From Kaistella pullorum (GTDB lineage Bacteria > Bacteroidota > Bacteroidia > Flavobacteriales > Weeksellaceae): a stretch of 64,000 nt of DNA. Shown here piece after piece: positions 34,332 to 43,319 of this stretch. The translations under genes and the position numbers were made by a program. The notes beneath the pieces were generated by a model. It ran no database searches, was not told where the DNA came from, and saw nothing but the letters and a program-made list of their open reading frames with translations. The DNA is taken from positions 56,374-120,373 of the forward strand of contig NZ_JACSPS010000001.1 in NCBI RefSeq assembly GCF_014837035.1, read 5' to 3'. Positions within the stretch are counted from its first letter, which is position 1, and the number at the start of each line of letters is the position of its first letter.

Positions 34332-36239
34332 TTAATCGCCGCTGTATGCGTACGTCCGGAAATTCAGCATTTTCACCTTACCTGAATCTAAAAGATAAAT
34401 CAGATTTTCTAAAATATTATCTTTTGAGTAATAATTCAGCCGGATTGCGATTTCTTCTACGCTGGAAGGTTTTGATTTTAATATTTGAATGATATCTTGA
34501 CTAATATCGCGCCCGAAAACAGCCTCGCGCTGTTTTTCGCACACCGAGCAGCTGCCGCAGTTCCGCACGTTCTTTTCACCAAAATAGGAAAGTATCATCT
34601 TCATTTTGCAGAAGTCGCTGTTCTGAACAAAATACTTCATCTCCTCCCATTTCTGCAGTTTATTTTTCTGGATCTGCTCGAAAAGATGCCAATACTTGCC
34701 GTTGTTTGCGCGTTCATCGCGCGGCTTTAAAAATTTTATGCTCGAAAGCGCGCCGTCAATATATTCCACATAGTTTTTCTGCATCAGATCACGGATCCTT
34801 TCTTTTAAGACGTGCGGTTCTACCTCCAGTTTTCGTGACAGAGACAGCTCACTGAACAAAATCCGGTGAGTGGAGAGGCCTGCACAGTTTCTGAGCAAGA
34901 GCTCGATAAGATAACCGTCTTTTTTCGGCAACAGATCGAGTTCATCCGGTGAAATTTTTAACGTAAGGGAGGAAAGCGACCGGTTTGCGTTATGAAAAAT
35001 CACTTCTTGGTTGTGCAAAAAATTGAGCACATTGCGAATCTTGGCACCGCTTGTCTTCGCAAAGTTCTGTACGCGGTGCAGGTGCAGCTGAAATACAGTT
35101 TCTGGCAACTCACCTTCGGTAACCTGAAAAACCGAGTACAGGTAAGAAAGTATGCGGGAAAACTCGCTTTTAGATGGAGTCTGATTACGCAAAATCTGGT
35201 CGAAATTCTCCAGTTCCTGTTCATTCCAAAGCATAAAAGCACTGGAATCTTCTCCGTCTCTGCCAGCCCTACCGATTTCCTGATAATAATTTTCAAGTGA
35301 TTGCGGAGGTGAAAAATGCATTACAAAACGCACGTTATCTTTATCAATACCCATCCCAAACGCATTGGTAGCAATAAGGACTTGATTGTTTCCCATTACC
35401 CAGCGTTTCTGGCGGCTGTTCTTGTCTTTCACCGGCAAACCCGCATGGAAGTAATCCACATTCTGTATGTTATTCCGGTGCAGAAACTGCGTGAGTTCTT
35501 CGCTTTCTTTCCGGGTTCGTACGTAGATTATCCCCGATTGCGAGTTATATTTAAGCAAATCCAGAACGCGCTGGTATTTGTCTGAAACTTTATCGGAGAT
35601 TATCTTGATGTTGGTTCGGCGAAAACTTTTCTTAAATACGAACGAACCGTCCAGTCCCAACTTTTGTTGGATTTCTGAAAGCACTTTGGGCGTAGCCGTA
35701 GCCGTAAGTGCAAGACACGGAATATTTTTAAATTCCTGCCGAAAATTTTTAATGTTCTGGTAACTCGGACGAAAATCTTGCCCCCACTCCGAGATGCAGT
35801 GCGCCTCATCCACGGCGATAAAAGAAAGCTTAATTTCTTCAAGATGCTGCAGGAAAACACGGTTGAGCAAGCGCTCAGGCGAGACATACAGCAATTTTGT
35901 CAGACCTTCCTTGCAACGGAGGAAGACAGATTCGGCCTCAAAATCATCAAGTTCAGACGAAAGATATTCAGCTTCAATGCCTTTGTTTTTGAGTTGGTAG
36001 ACCTGGTCTTTCATCAAGGCCAGCAATGGTGAGACAACTAAGCAGGTACCTTCCGAAATAATTGCCGGCAACTGGTAGCACAGTGATTTTCCACCACCTG
36101 TGGGCAGTAATGCCAGCGCGTCTTTGCCAGAGATCACGGCATCTATGACATCCTCCTGCAAATCACGAAAAGCAGAATGACCCCAGAAATGCTCGAGTGT
36201 CTGACGCTTAAGGTGCTGAAAATCCTGCGAAGAAATCAT
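34332..36239 (-). CDS. recQ: ATP-dependent DNA helicase RecQ
   Basis: A 635-residue superfamily 2 helicase that unwinds 3'-to-5'. Motif I is LLPTGGGKSLCYQ, motif II is VDEAHCISEWGQDF, and motif VI is QEIGRAGRDG. The zinc site has the Cys cluster in NCGSCSVC, and a winged-helix (RQC) region follows. The last 80 residues do not look like a clear HRDC domain but end in a helical segment (SVEEIAIRLNYYSKDNILENL). First gene of recQ-fmt. Confidence 0.95.
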   Translation of the reverse strand: MISSQDFQHLKRQTLEHFWGHSAFRDLQEDVIDAVISGKDALALLPTGGGKSLCYQLPAIISEGTCLVVSPLLALMKDQVYQLKNKGIEAEYLSSELDDFEAESVFLRCKEGLTKLLYVSPERLLNRVFLQHLEEIKLSFIAVDEAHCISEWGQDFRPSYQNIKNFRQEFKNIPCLALTATATPKVLSEIQQKLGLDGSFVFKKSFRRTNIKIISDKVSDKYQRVLDLLKYNSQSGIIYVRTRKESEELTQFLHRNNIQNVDYFHAGLPVKDKNSRQKRWVMGNNQVLIATNAFGMGIDKDNVRFVMHFSPPQSLENYYQEIGRAGRDGEDSSAFMLWNEQELENFDQILRNQTPSKSEFSRILSYLYSVFQVTEGELPETVFQLHLHRVQNFAKTSGAKIRNVLNFLHNQEVIFHNANRSLSSLTLKISPDELDLLPKKDGYLIELLLRNCAGLSTHRILFSELSLSRKLEVEPHVLKERIRDLMQKNYVEYIDGALSSIKFLKPRDERANNGKYWHLFEQIQKNKLQKWEEMKYFVQNSDFCKMKMILSYFGEKNVRNCGSCSVCEKQREAVFGRDISQDIIQILKSKPSSVEEIAIRLNYYSKDNILENLIYLLDSGKVKMLNFRTYAYSGD

Positions 36240-36269
36240 CCGGTAAAAATACTGAAACTAAAACCGGCG

Positions 36270-36299
36270 CACAAAAAAAGTCACGCTGGGCGTGACTTT
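36270..36299 (-). terminator. Terminator after the OmpA family gene
   Basis: A perfect 10-bp stem (36277-36286 with 36290-36299), a three-base loop and a T run on the minus strand, 22 bases after the OmpA gene stop codon at 36321. Confidence 0.85.
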
Positions 36300-36320
36300 A
36301 AATATAGATTTAAACGAAGA

Positions 36321-37754
36321 TTATCTCGCTTCGAAATAAACTCTTCTGTTTGCTCTGTTTTTCCATTCAGGGCATTTAGTAGCTGGGTTGCATTCAGGGT
36401 ACTTAAGGTCTTTTTCACCTCTACCGATTGCGTTCAGTTTACCAGACTCTACTCCGTTTTGAATCAGATAATTCTTCACAGTATTTGCTCTGCGCTCTGA
36501 TAATCTTTGGTTGTAAGCATCAGAAGCTCTGGTATCTGTTCCACCTACTACATTGTAAGTACCACCTGAAGTATTGATGTAGTTTACAGCATTGTTAAGG
36601 ATTGGCGTGTTGGATGGAAGAATTCTGTCTGAATCAAGGTCGAACTCAATACCTTCCAGTACTCTAGTGTTATCAGAAATTGTCATACCTGTTGGGCATC
36701 CGTTATTTTCTACCGGACCAGGAACTGTTACACATTTATCATAAAGGTCGATCACGCCATCAAGGTCAGTATCTAACGCTACACCTGCACCATCAACTCT
36801 TGCGCCTGCTGGTGTGTCAAGCTGTCTGTCCCAATCATCGCATACGCCGTCATTATCAGCATCGCCTTTCTTGCAAACTTCGATATCCTGATTCTGATCT
36901 GCCAAAACATCCAGTTTGTAATAGATTTCCTGCAATGGATCATGCCACATCAGATGTGACTGGTGTTTTCCTAATTTAAATGAAAGTCCTAAAGTCGCAT
37001 TGAAGAAATTATCTGAAGTTTGTTCTTCTCTCACATTGTACTGCGCACCAGCACCGTCAAAGCTGTCATCAGTAGTTACAACATACATTAAACGGCCTTC
37101 AAGATCTACTCTGCGGCTTACGTTATACTTCAATCCGGCACCAGCCTGACCAAAAAGTGACCATTTGTCAAGTGAAGGTTTTACTTCTGCTGCCAACCGC
37201 TGACCTGCAATATCTTCTACATAAGCTCTGTAACCGATTGAACCTACACCTGCATATCCGTGCAAGGCCCATCTGTACGGTGACTTGTTGTCAACACGTC
37301 TTAGAAGGCTTGAGAAATTGATATCTCCCAAAAGAGAAACTGCATCATATTGGGTTCTTGCCCCAACATTCTGGTAACCAACACCGGTTGCATCATCAGT
37401 TTTGGTATTAAACCATCCCTGACGGGTTTCACCACGGTCATACTGCAATTTTAGACCAAATGCATGAGTGATCGCTTTATCCACACTAAGATAAGCTGAA
37501 TACCCGAAAAGATTCTTCCCGTTTCCGTTGTTGATAGACGAAAGATCTGACCCGTAAAGTAACGGAACACCGGCACCTACTGAAATTGCCCAGTCATTAA
37601 ATCTTTTTGAATCCTGCGTAAACGGCGCAACATTGGCCGAACCAGAACTGAAGGTATTAGGATATCCTTCGGTTGCAACTGCTAAAGAATCCTGCGCGAA
37701 AGCGCCTGCTGGTAGAGCCAAAGCCAAAACCAAACTTGCTAAATGTACTTTCAT
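36321..37754 (-). CDS. OmpA family outer membrane protein
   Basis: A 477-residue protein: signal peptide ending in AGAFAQ, an N-terminal beta-barrel region (about 25-285), thrombospondin type 3-like calcium repeats (DADNDGVCDDWDRQ, DTDLDGVIDLYDKC) at about 292-345, and a C-terminal OmpA domain (about 360-477) with DTRASDAYNQRLSERRANTVKNYL, which binds peptidoglycan. It resembles the abundant outer membrane proteins that hold the outer membrane to the wall. A shorter paralogue lies just upstream. No promoter is evident between the two, so they may be one transcript. Confidence 0.93.
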   Translation of the reverse strand: MKVHLASLVLALALPAGAFAQDSLAVATEGYPNTFSSGSANVAPFTQDSKRFNDWAISVGAGVPLLYGSDLSSINNGNGKNLFGYSAYLSVDKAITHAFGLKLQYDRGETRQGWFNTKTDDATGVGYQNVGARTQYDAVSLLGDINFSSLLRRVDNKSPYRWALHGYAGVGSIGYRAYVEDIAGQRLAAEVKPSLDKWSLFGQAGAGLKYNVSRRVDLEGRLMYVVTTDDSFDGAGAQYNVREEQTSDNFFNATLGLSFKLGKHQSHLMWHDPLQEIYYKLDVLADQNQDIEVCKKGDADNDGVCDDWDRQLDTPAGARVDGAGVALDTDLDGVIDLYDKCVTVPGPVENNGCPTGMTISDNTRVLEGIEFDLDSDRILPSNTPILNNAVNYINTSGGTYNVVGGTDTRASDAYNQRLSERRANTVKNYLIQNGVESGKLNAIGRGEKDLKYPECNPATKCPEWKNRANRRVYFEAR

Positions 37755-37798
37755 AATTTATTTTTTATTGTTAATGTTTATTATTTGATGTCTGTCTA

Positions 37799-38896
37799 TT
37801 ATTTGGATCCTGGAGGGCAACCATTGTTTTCAGCGGTACCCGGAACTGTTACACAACGGTCATACAAATCTATTACACCGTCCAGGTCCATGTCGATAGC
37901 AACTCCCGCGCCATCTACGCGTGCACCGGCAGGAGAATTTAACTCTCTATCCCAATCATCGCACACTGCGTCGTTATCCAGATCCCCTTTCTTGCAGACA
38001 ATCAATTCATTAGAATTCTGCTCTAAATCTGCAGTTCTGTAATAAATTTCTTGCATCGGATCATGCCACGCGAGGTGCGAATCATGTTTTCCGATCTTGA
38101 AACTTAAACCCAGATTGATCGTGACCATATCATCACTGCGCGATGGGTTTATCATATTATAGTTAATTGAGGGATGACCGGTATCAAAAAGGTCACCTCC
38201 GCCATCAAATTCATCATCGCCACTCATCACATACATCACCCGTGTTTCTATATCAATGAGCTCTGAAACTTTATATTTAAGTCCCGCACCGCCCTGAAAA
38301 AACAGGGAGGAAAATCCCAACTTTTGGTCAACTGCGATAGGAAATGTGTTTGGCGCGTAGCGTGACAGATTGTTATCCAGCAACAACGTCTCATATCCCA
38401 TTGTACCTAATCCCGCATACCCGTGGAGCGCCCAGCGGTATGGAGAATGGTTATCTACTCTCCTAAGAAGATTTGAAAAATTGATATCCCCTAAAACTGT
38501 TATTTGCTTATACTTCGTCCATGCTTCAGCGACACCGGCTGTCGCGCCCCATACACCCGGCAGCATTCCGCGCTGATTCGTTTGGCCCATTGAATACATC
38601 AGGCTTAAACCAAAAGTATGCGTGAGTTGCTTGTCCAGACTTACATAGGCATTCCATCCCCAGTTTACTTCGTCACCGTAAAATGAAGTAAGATCCGATT
38701 TTTTCATCAGTGCCGTACCTCCTCCTACAGAGACTGCCCAGTCATTGAAGCGCTTTGCGCTGTTGTTGAACTGTGAGATTTTGGCAGATCCGCTGGAGAA
38801 AGTGTTTGGATACACTTCAGAACCTGCTGTGTTTGATGCTTCCTGGGCGAAAACCGCTGCGGGTAAGCATAACGCTAAGAATAAATTTGATTTCAT
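37799..38896 (-). CDS. OmpA-type barrel protein lacking the OmpA domain (paralogue)
   Basis: A 365-residue paralogue of the next gene: signal peptide, YPNTFSSGSA, KRFNDWAVSVGGG, LGDINFSNLLRRVDN, SPYRWALHGYAG, and the same thrombospondin type 3-like repeats ending TVPGTAENNGCP. It stops four residues later, exactly where the partner enters its peptidoglycan-binding OmpA domain. The 44 bases after it hold no trace of an OmpA domain. It therefore looks like a duplicate that lost the C-terminal domain and may be a barrel without a wall anchor. Its start overlaps folK by 4 bases. Confidence 0.9.
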   Translation of the reverse strand: MKSNLFLALCLPAAVFAQEASNTAGSEVYPNTFSSGSAKISQFNNSAKRFNDWAVSVGGGTALMKKSDLTSFYGDEVNWGWNAYVSLDKQLTHTFGLSLMYSMGQTNQRGMLPGVWGATAGVAEAWTKYKQITVLGDINFSNLLRRVDNHSPYRWALHGYAGLGTMGYETLLLDNNLSRYAPNTFPIAVDQKLGFSSLFFQGGAGLKYKVSELIDIETRVMYVMSGDDEFDGGGDLFDTGHPSINYNMINPSRSDDMVTINLGLSFKIGKHDSHLAWHDPMQEIYYRTADLEQNSNELIVCKKGDLDNDAVCDDWDRELNSPAGARVDGAGVAIDMDLDGVIDLYDRCVTVPGTAENNGCPPGSK

Positions 38897-39330
38897 ATTT
38901 GTGTGTTTACTGTATCGTTCAGGTCGGCCAGAAGTTGGCGCGAGAAGTCACGTACCTGCATATGTTTGTGGTGCGGTATCTGCAGAAAAGCAGAAGAGAA
39001 TGTGATGTTACCGAACTTTACAATGTCGATATCAATCACCCGATCCACGTACTCTTTTGTTATCATCGAGTCTTCCAGTCTCCCCATACTTTGCTCTATG
39101 ATTTTGATCTCCTTTAAGAGCCCGACAGGGGATAAACGCGTCTTCAGACGTAATGCAATATTACAAAAATAATTAGAACTCACAAACTCAGTGGGTTCCG
39201 TGCGCAAGGGCTGCGTAGTAGCGACTACTTTTCCCAGACTTGCTTCAATTTTTGCTATGGCAAGCGCTATATTGTGCTCGGGTTTACCTAAATTGCTGCC
39301 GAGTAACAAAACCACCTCGTGGTGCGACAT
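38893..39330 (-). CDS. folK: 2-amino-4-hydroxy-6-hydroxymethyldihydropteridine diphosphokinase
   Basis: A 145-residue HPPK of folate synthesis, which pyrophosphorylates the pterin from ATP. VLLLGSNLGKPEHNI is the start motif, PLRTEPTEFVSSNYFCN follows, and the metal site is in DRVIDIDIVKF. The start at 39330 (MSHHEVVLLLGSN) is the family start; a longer frame reaches 39399 but runs over the divergent sppA. Its stop overlaps the start of the OmpA-type gene by 4 bases. Confidence 0.95.
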   Translation of the reverse strand: MSHHEVVLLLGSNLGKPEHNIALAIAKIEASLGKVVATTQPLRTEPTEFVSSNYFCNIALRLKTRLSPVGLLKEIKIIEQSMGRLEDSMITKEYVDRVIDIDIVKFGNITFSSAFLQIPHHKHMQVRDFSRQLLADLNDTVNTQI

Positions 39331-39356
39331 ATCTCTTAAATTATACTTTATTAAAT

Positions 39357-41111
39357 ATGAAAGGTTTCCTAAAAAACGTCCTCGCAAATATCGTAGCAAT
39401 CGCGATCATCGCAGGGCTTTTTGTTCTATTCCTAATAATGATGGTTGCTTACAGCGCAATCACCGACAGCAATAAATCTGCCATTCACGCCGGTTCTGTG
39501 CTTACGCTCGACTTTAAAACAAACATTATAGATAGTCCGCTGGAAGACAGCGACAATATTTTCGCATTTGCCGAAAAAGAAAATAATATTTTGATCTATG
39601 ACATGGTGGAAGCGATAAAAAAAGCGGCCACAGATGACAATATAAAAGGCATCAGCATTGAGACAGATGGCTTGCAGGCCGGCTTTACGCAGATCGAAGA
39701 TGTTCGCCGGGCACTGCTTGAATTTAAAAAAAGCGGTAAGTTCTTATATGCATATGGCAATAATGTTTCGCAGTCTGCTTACTATCTGGGCTCTGTAGCG
39801 GACCGTTATTATCTGCATCCGGCGGGAAGCGTGGACCTCAAAGGTCTCGCGACAGAAGTTTTGTACATGAAAGGCTTTGCCGAGAAATACGGTATCGGGA
39901 TTGAAGTGATCAGACACGGAAAGTATAAGTCCGCTGTAGAACCTTTCATGCGCGACGATATGTCCGACGAAAACCGTGAGCAGCTCTCAACGTTGCTAAA
40001 TGACATTTGGTCTCCTACCGCCCAAAATATGGCCGGCGCCAGAAAGATGGACACGGCCCGTTTCGCCATGGTGGTAGACAGTCTATATGGCGCTATTCCG
40101 GAAATGAGCCTGCAATATGGCCTTGCTGATAAACTGATCCAAAAATCTGAATACGATGATCTTTTAAAGGAAAAACTCAGCATAAAGAAAAAGGAAAAAC
40201 TCCGTAAAATATCTTTTACTAAATATATAGGCTCCTACAAAGAAGACAATACAAAGAAAGATAATCAGGTAGCCGTACTTTACGCGTCCGGGGCCATCTA
40301 CAACGGCGAAGGAACAGACGCCATCTACGCAGACAATTTCGTAAAGGAAATAAAAAAACTTACCGAAAACGATAAAGTGAAGGCGGTAGTGCTGCGTATC
40401 AACTCGCCCGGCGGCAGCGCCAATGCTTCAGATGAAATCCTGTTTGAACTTCAAAGACTTAAAGCAAAAAAACCGCTCATCGTTTCATTTGGTGATTATG
40501 CGGCGTCCGGCGGTTATTATATCGCGATGGCTGCAGACAAGATATATTCTGAACCGGGAACGCTTACCGGATCGATCGGTGTGTTTGGTGTTTTTCCCTA
40601 CTTTAAAGAACTAGCCAACCGAAACGGTCTCACAGCTCATGCGGTGACAACGAACGCAAACAGTAACATGTTTTCTTCACTGAACGGTCTTACACCCGGA
40701 GGTGCGGCAATGATGCAGCGAAGTGTGGAGATGACGTACAAAAGATTCGTCCATTTTGTGACGCAAAACCGTAAAAAGTCTTTTGAACAGATTGACGAAG
40801 TGGGTGGCGGACGCGTTTGGAGCGGCGTACGCGCAAAAGATCTCGGCTTGGTTGATGATCTCGGAACATTGCAGGATGCTGTGAAATTTGCAGCGATGAA
40901 AGCGAAGGTTTCGGATTTTAATGTTTCTTCCTATCCAAAGAAACTCACCCAATTTGAACAGCTTTTTAAAGATTTGGATAAAGAGCAGATCACCTCAAAG
41001 ATGCTGAAGAGCAAACTTTCAGATGAACAGTTTCTTATTTACCAACAACTTGCAGATCCGAAATTCCGGGAAGGCGTGCGAATGGAAATGCCTTTTCAGA
41101 TTAAATTTTAA
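39357..41111 (+). CDS. sppA: Signal peptide peptidase SppA (67K type)
   Basis: A 584-residue membrane peptidase with one N-terminal membrane segment (about 8-32) and two tandem S49 domains. The catalytic Lys lies in RHGKYKSAVEPF of the first domain and the Ser in DYAASGGYYIAMAAD of the second, as in E. coli SppA. It cleaves leftover signal peptides in the membrane. The start at 39357 fits the family; a longer in-frame start would lie inside folK. Only 26 bases separate the two divergent start codons. Confidence 0.94.
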   Translation: MKGFLKNVLANIVAIAIIAGLFVLFLIMMVAYSAITDSNKSAIHAGSVLTLDFKTNIIDSPLEDSDNIFAFAEKENNILIYDMVEAIKKAATDDNIKGISIETDGLQAGFTQIEDVRRALLEFKKSGKFLYAYGNNVSQSAYYLGSVADRYYLHPAGSVDLKGLATEVLYMKGFAEKYGIGIEVIRHGKYKSAVEPFMRDDMSDENREQLSTLLNDIWSPTAQNMAGARKMDTARFAMVVDSLYGAIPEMSLQYGLADKLIQKSEYDDLLKEKLSIKKKEKLRKISFTKYIGSYKEDNTKKDNQVAVLYASGAIYNGEGTDAIYADNFVKEIKKLTENDKVKAVVLRINSPGGSANASDEILFELQRLKAKKPLIVSFGDYAASGGYYIAMAADKIYSEPGTLTGSIGVFGVFPYFKELANRNGLTAHAVTTNANSNMFSSLNGLTPGGAAMMQRSVEMTYKRFVHFVTQNRKKSFEQIDEVGGGRVWSGVRAKDLGLVDDLGTLQDAVKFAAMKAKVSDFNVSSYPKKLTQFEQLFKDLDKEQITSKMLKSKLSDEQFLIYQQLADPKFREGVRMEMPFQIKF

Positions 41112-41127
41112 GTATTAAAGCAAAAAA

Positions 41128-41160
41128 AATCCCGGACTGAAATTCAGCTCGGGATTATTT
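41128..41160 (+). terminator. Terminator after sppA
   Basis: An imperfect 13-bp stem (41128-41140 with 41143-41155, core ATCCCG/CGGGAT) followed by a T-rich stretch, between the convergent sppA and the small membrane gene. A run of eight A on the 5' side would serve the opposite strand too. Confidence 0.65.
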
Positions 41161-41174
41161 TGTGTTATTACGTT

Positions 41175-41429
41175 TTACGCTCTTCTCGTCGCCATTCCGT
41201 ATATCCAGAGAACCAGTAAGGCTCCTAAAACGGCAAGAAACATACTCTTGATGTCGAAGTCATTCACAGTTCCCCAACCTAGCATGGTACCGATCCATCC
41301 GCCAACAAAAGCACCTACGATTCCTAAAATGATTGTTAAGATCCAACCCATTCCCTGGTTTCCAGGCATAATGAATTTAGCGATTGCACCTGCGATAAGA
41401 CCAAAAATGATCCAAGTTAAAATACCCAT
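41175..41429 (-). CDS. GlsB/YeaQ/YmgE family membrane protein
   Basis: An 84-residue protein with three hydrophobic segments rich in Gly: GILTWIIFGLIAGAIAKFIMPG, GWILTIILGIVGAFVGGWIG and FLAVLGALLVLWIYGMA. This is the layout of the transglycosylase-associated (GlsB/YeaQ) family, small stress-linked inner membrane proteins of unknown biochemical role. It lies downstream of ftsY but separated by 67 bases. Confidence 0.93.
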   Translation of the reverse strand: MGILTWIIFGLIAGAIAKFIMPGNQGMGWILTIILGIVGAFVGGWIGTMLGWGTVNDFDIKSMFLAVLGALLVLWIYGMATRRA

Positions 41430-41496
41430 AGTTTTAAAATTTTAATGTTAATAAAAATGTTATTCTTTTTTAGTTTATCAAAAAGGTTGCCGAAAA

Positions 41497-42453
41497 CTAA
41501 GCCCTCTTTCTGAAAAAAGAATCTACAAATTCTGTTCCATTAAATAATTGCAGGTCCGTCATCTTCTCGCCGACGCCGATATACTTTACGGGTATTTGAA
41601 ACTGATCTGAAATACCGATCACCACTCCACCTTTCGCAGTTCCGTCCAACTTTGTGATTGCCAGCGCGTTCACTTCGGTAGCCGCCGTGAAGTGTTTCGC
41701 CTGTTCGAAAGCGTTCTGTCCGGTAGATCCGTCAAGCACCAAAAGAATTTCGTGTGGCGCATCCGGAATCACCTTCTGCATCACTCGTTTAATTTTGGTG
41801 AGTTCGTTCATTAAATTTATTTTGTTATGCAGTCTCCCCGCCGTATCGATGATCACCACATCAGCATTATTTGCTACCGCACTCTGAACAGTATCGAATG
41901 CCACAGACGCCGGATCTGAACCCATGCTCTGCTTCACGACGGGCACACCCACACGCTCGCTCCAAATCACAAGCTGGTCTACCGCCGCCGCGCGGAAGGT
42001 ATCCGCCGCGCCTAAAACCACACTTTTACCTTCAGATTTAAACTGGTGCGCGAGTTTACCAATCGTAGTTGTTTTACCAACACCGTTCACGCCTACCACC
42101 ATAATTACGTAAGGTTTTTTTGACTCATCAATATTTCCGGTGGACGCATGTGGATTTTCAAGCAACAACCCGGAGATTTCCTCACGCAGGATCTTATCGA
42201 GCTCGTCAGTGCTTACAAATTTATCTTTTGCAACACGGTTTTCTATCCTTTCGATGATCTTTATTGTAGTTCCGGCACCTACGTCGGAGGCGATAAGCAC
42301 TTCTTCAAGATCATCAAGCACCTCATCATCTACTTTAGATTTACCGACAACGGCCTTCGAAATCTTTTCGAAAAATCCCTGACTGGATTTTTCCAGACCT
42401 TTATCCAAAGTCTCCTTTTCCTCCTTCTTGAAAATTTTCTTGAACCAACTCAT
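41497..42453 (-). CDS. ftsY: Signal recognition particle receptor FtsY
   Basis: A 318-residue GTPase that takes the SRP-ribosome complex to the translocon. The N domain is followed by the G domain: GVNGVGKTTTIGKLA (G1), DTFRAAAVDQL, DTAGRL (G3), and TKLDGTAKGG (G4). The long acidic A domain of E. coli is absent, as is usual in this phylum. Promoter not clear; a possible -7 (TATATTTG on the minus strand) is at 42483-42490. Confidence 0.96.
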   Translation of the reverse strand: MSWFKKIFKKEEKETLDKGLEKSSQGFFEKISKAVVGKSKVDDEVLDDLEEVLIASDVGAGTTIKIIERIENRVAKDKFVSTDELDKILREEISGLLLENPHASTGNIDESKKPYVIMVVGVNGVGKTTTIGKLAHQFKSEGKSVVLGAADTFRAAAVDQLVIWSERVGVPVVKQSMGSDPASVAFDTVQSAVANNADVVIIDTAGRLHNKINLMNELTKIKRVMQKVIPDAPHEILLVLDGSTGQNAFEQAKHFTAATEVNALAITKLDGTAKGGVVIGISDQFQIPVKYIGVGEKMTDLQLFNGTEFVDSFFRKRA

Positions 42454-42491
42454 GTTACGTTATCAGGTTTTTTTAATCAGCGCAAATATAA

Positions 42492-42519
42492 CAAAAAAAC
42501 TACCCAAAATTTGGGTAGT
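42492..42519 (-). terminator. Terminator after the DUF4295 gene
   Basis: A perfect 10-bp stem (42499-42508 with 42510-42519, ACTACCCAAA type) and a run of T on the minus strand, 30 bases after the stop of the DUF4295 gene. Confidence 0.8.
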
Positions 42520-42548
42520 CGGTATATCGTGAACTGCGTTGGCAGGAC

Positions 42549-42704
42549 TTATTTTTTCAAATAAGCTTCTACCTCATCAGCGTTCATTACTTTCTCGTCG
42601 AAAACGTATGCGCCAGATTTAGCCGACTTCACCATTTTCACAACTTTGGTCATTTTCTTAGAACCTGCGCCACCCTGAAGGGATGCTACTACTTTCTTTG
42701 CCAT
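42549..42704 (-). CDS. DUF4295 family small protein
   Basis: A 51-residue basic protein starting MAKKVVASLQGGAGSKKM and ending DEVEAYLKK. DUF4295 proteins are found next to rpmG and rpmB in Bacteroidota, and are probably ribosome-associated; the role is unknown. It lies 21 bases after rpmG on the same strand and ends before a strong terminator, completing an rpmB-rpmG-DUF4295 operon. Confidence 0.92.
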   Translation of the reverse strand: MAKKVVASLQGGAGSKKMTKVVKMVKSAKSGAYVFDEKVMNADEVEAYLKK

Positions 42705-42725
42705 TTTTAATCGTTTTTTAAAAGA

Positions 42726-42908
42726 TTACTTAATCTCTTTGTGAAGGGTGTATTTCTTCAGAACCGGATTGAATTTTTTAAGCTCCAATCTTTCTGTAGT
42801 GTTCTTCTTATTTTTAGTCGTAATGTATCTTGACATTCCTGCTACACCGGATTCTTTGTGCTCCGTGCACTCCAGAATTACCTGTACTCTGTTACCTTTT
42901 TTAGCCAT
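42726..42908 (-). CDS. rpmG: 50S ribosomal protein L33
   Basis: A 60-residue bL33: [54 protein letters not shown]. No zinc CxxC pair, so this is the C-minus form. Its start codon overlaps the stop of rpmB by one base. Confidence 0.97.
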   Translation of the reverse strand: MAKKGNRVQVILECTEHKESGVAGMSRYITTKNKKNTTERLELKKFNPVLKKYTLHKEIK

Positions 42909-43153
42909 TACTTGTTATTTTTTATAAATCCGTTTCTTGCTGCTCTTTCAATCGCCTCCTCGATTCCGATCTTGTTGATCACTCTCAATCCGTGCGCCGA
43001 AACTTTCAGTGTAACAGACTTTTCCTGCTCCGGAAGGTAAAATTTCTTCTCCAATAAGTTGATTTCAAAACGACGCTTCGTTTTGTTATTAGCGTGAGAA
43101 ACATTGTTCCCAACCATCGCACGCTTTCCTGTTATCTGGCAAATTCTTGACAT
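42908..43153 (-). CDS. rpmB: 50S ribosomal protein L28
   Basis: An 81-residue bL28 with start at 43153 ([23 protein letters not shown]), the standard beginning; a frame extension to 43195 is unlike the family. The mid-part [29 protein letters not shown] matches. First gene of an operon with rpmG and the DUF4295 gene. Confidence 0.96.
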   Translation of the reverse strand: MSRICQITGKRAMVGNNVSHANNKTKRRFEINLLEKKFYLPEQEKSVTLKVSAHGLRVINKIGIEEAIERAARNGFIKNNK

Positions 43154-43192
43154 ATCTCGATGTTCTTTTTTACTACTAAATATTTGAGAGTG

Positions 43193-43224
43193 CAAAATAA
43201 CGAAGAAAAATTTAGTTAGACAAA
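43193..43224 (-). promoter_or_regulatory. Putative promoter of the rpmB operon
   Basis: On the minus strand TTTG (43224-43221), a 20-base spacer, then TTATTTTG (43200-43193), one base off TAnnTTTG. It lies 40 bases upstream of the rpmB start. Confidence 0.5.
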
Positions 43225-43319
43225 TATTTATGAATTAATTCTTTAGAATATTTTTAAAACTTTCCCGAAAACACGTTCACTATTATTCATCCGCGCTTGA
43301 TAACACTTTACTGAATAAC

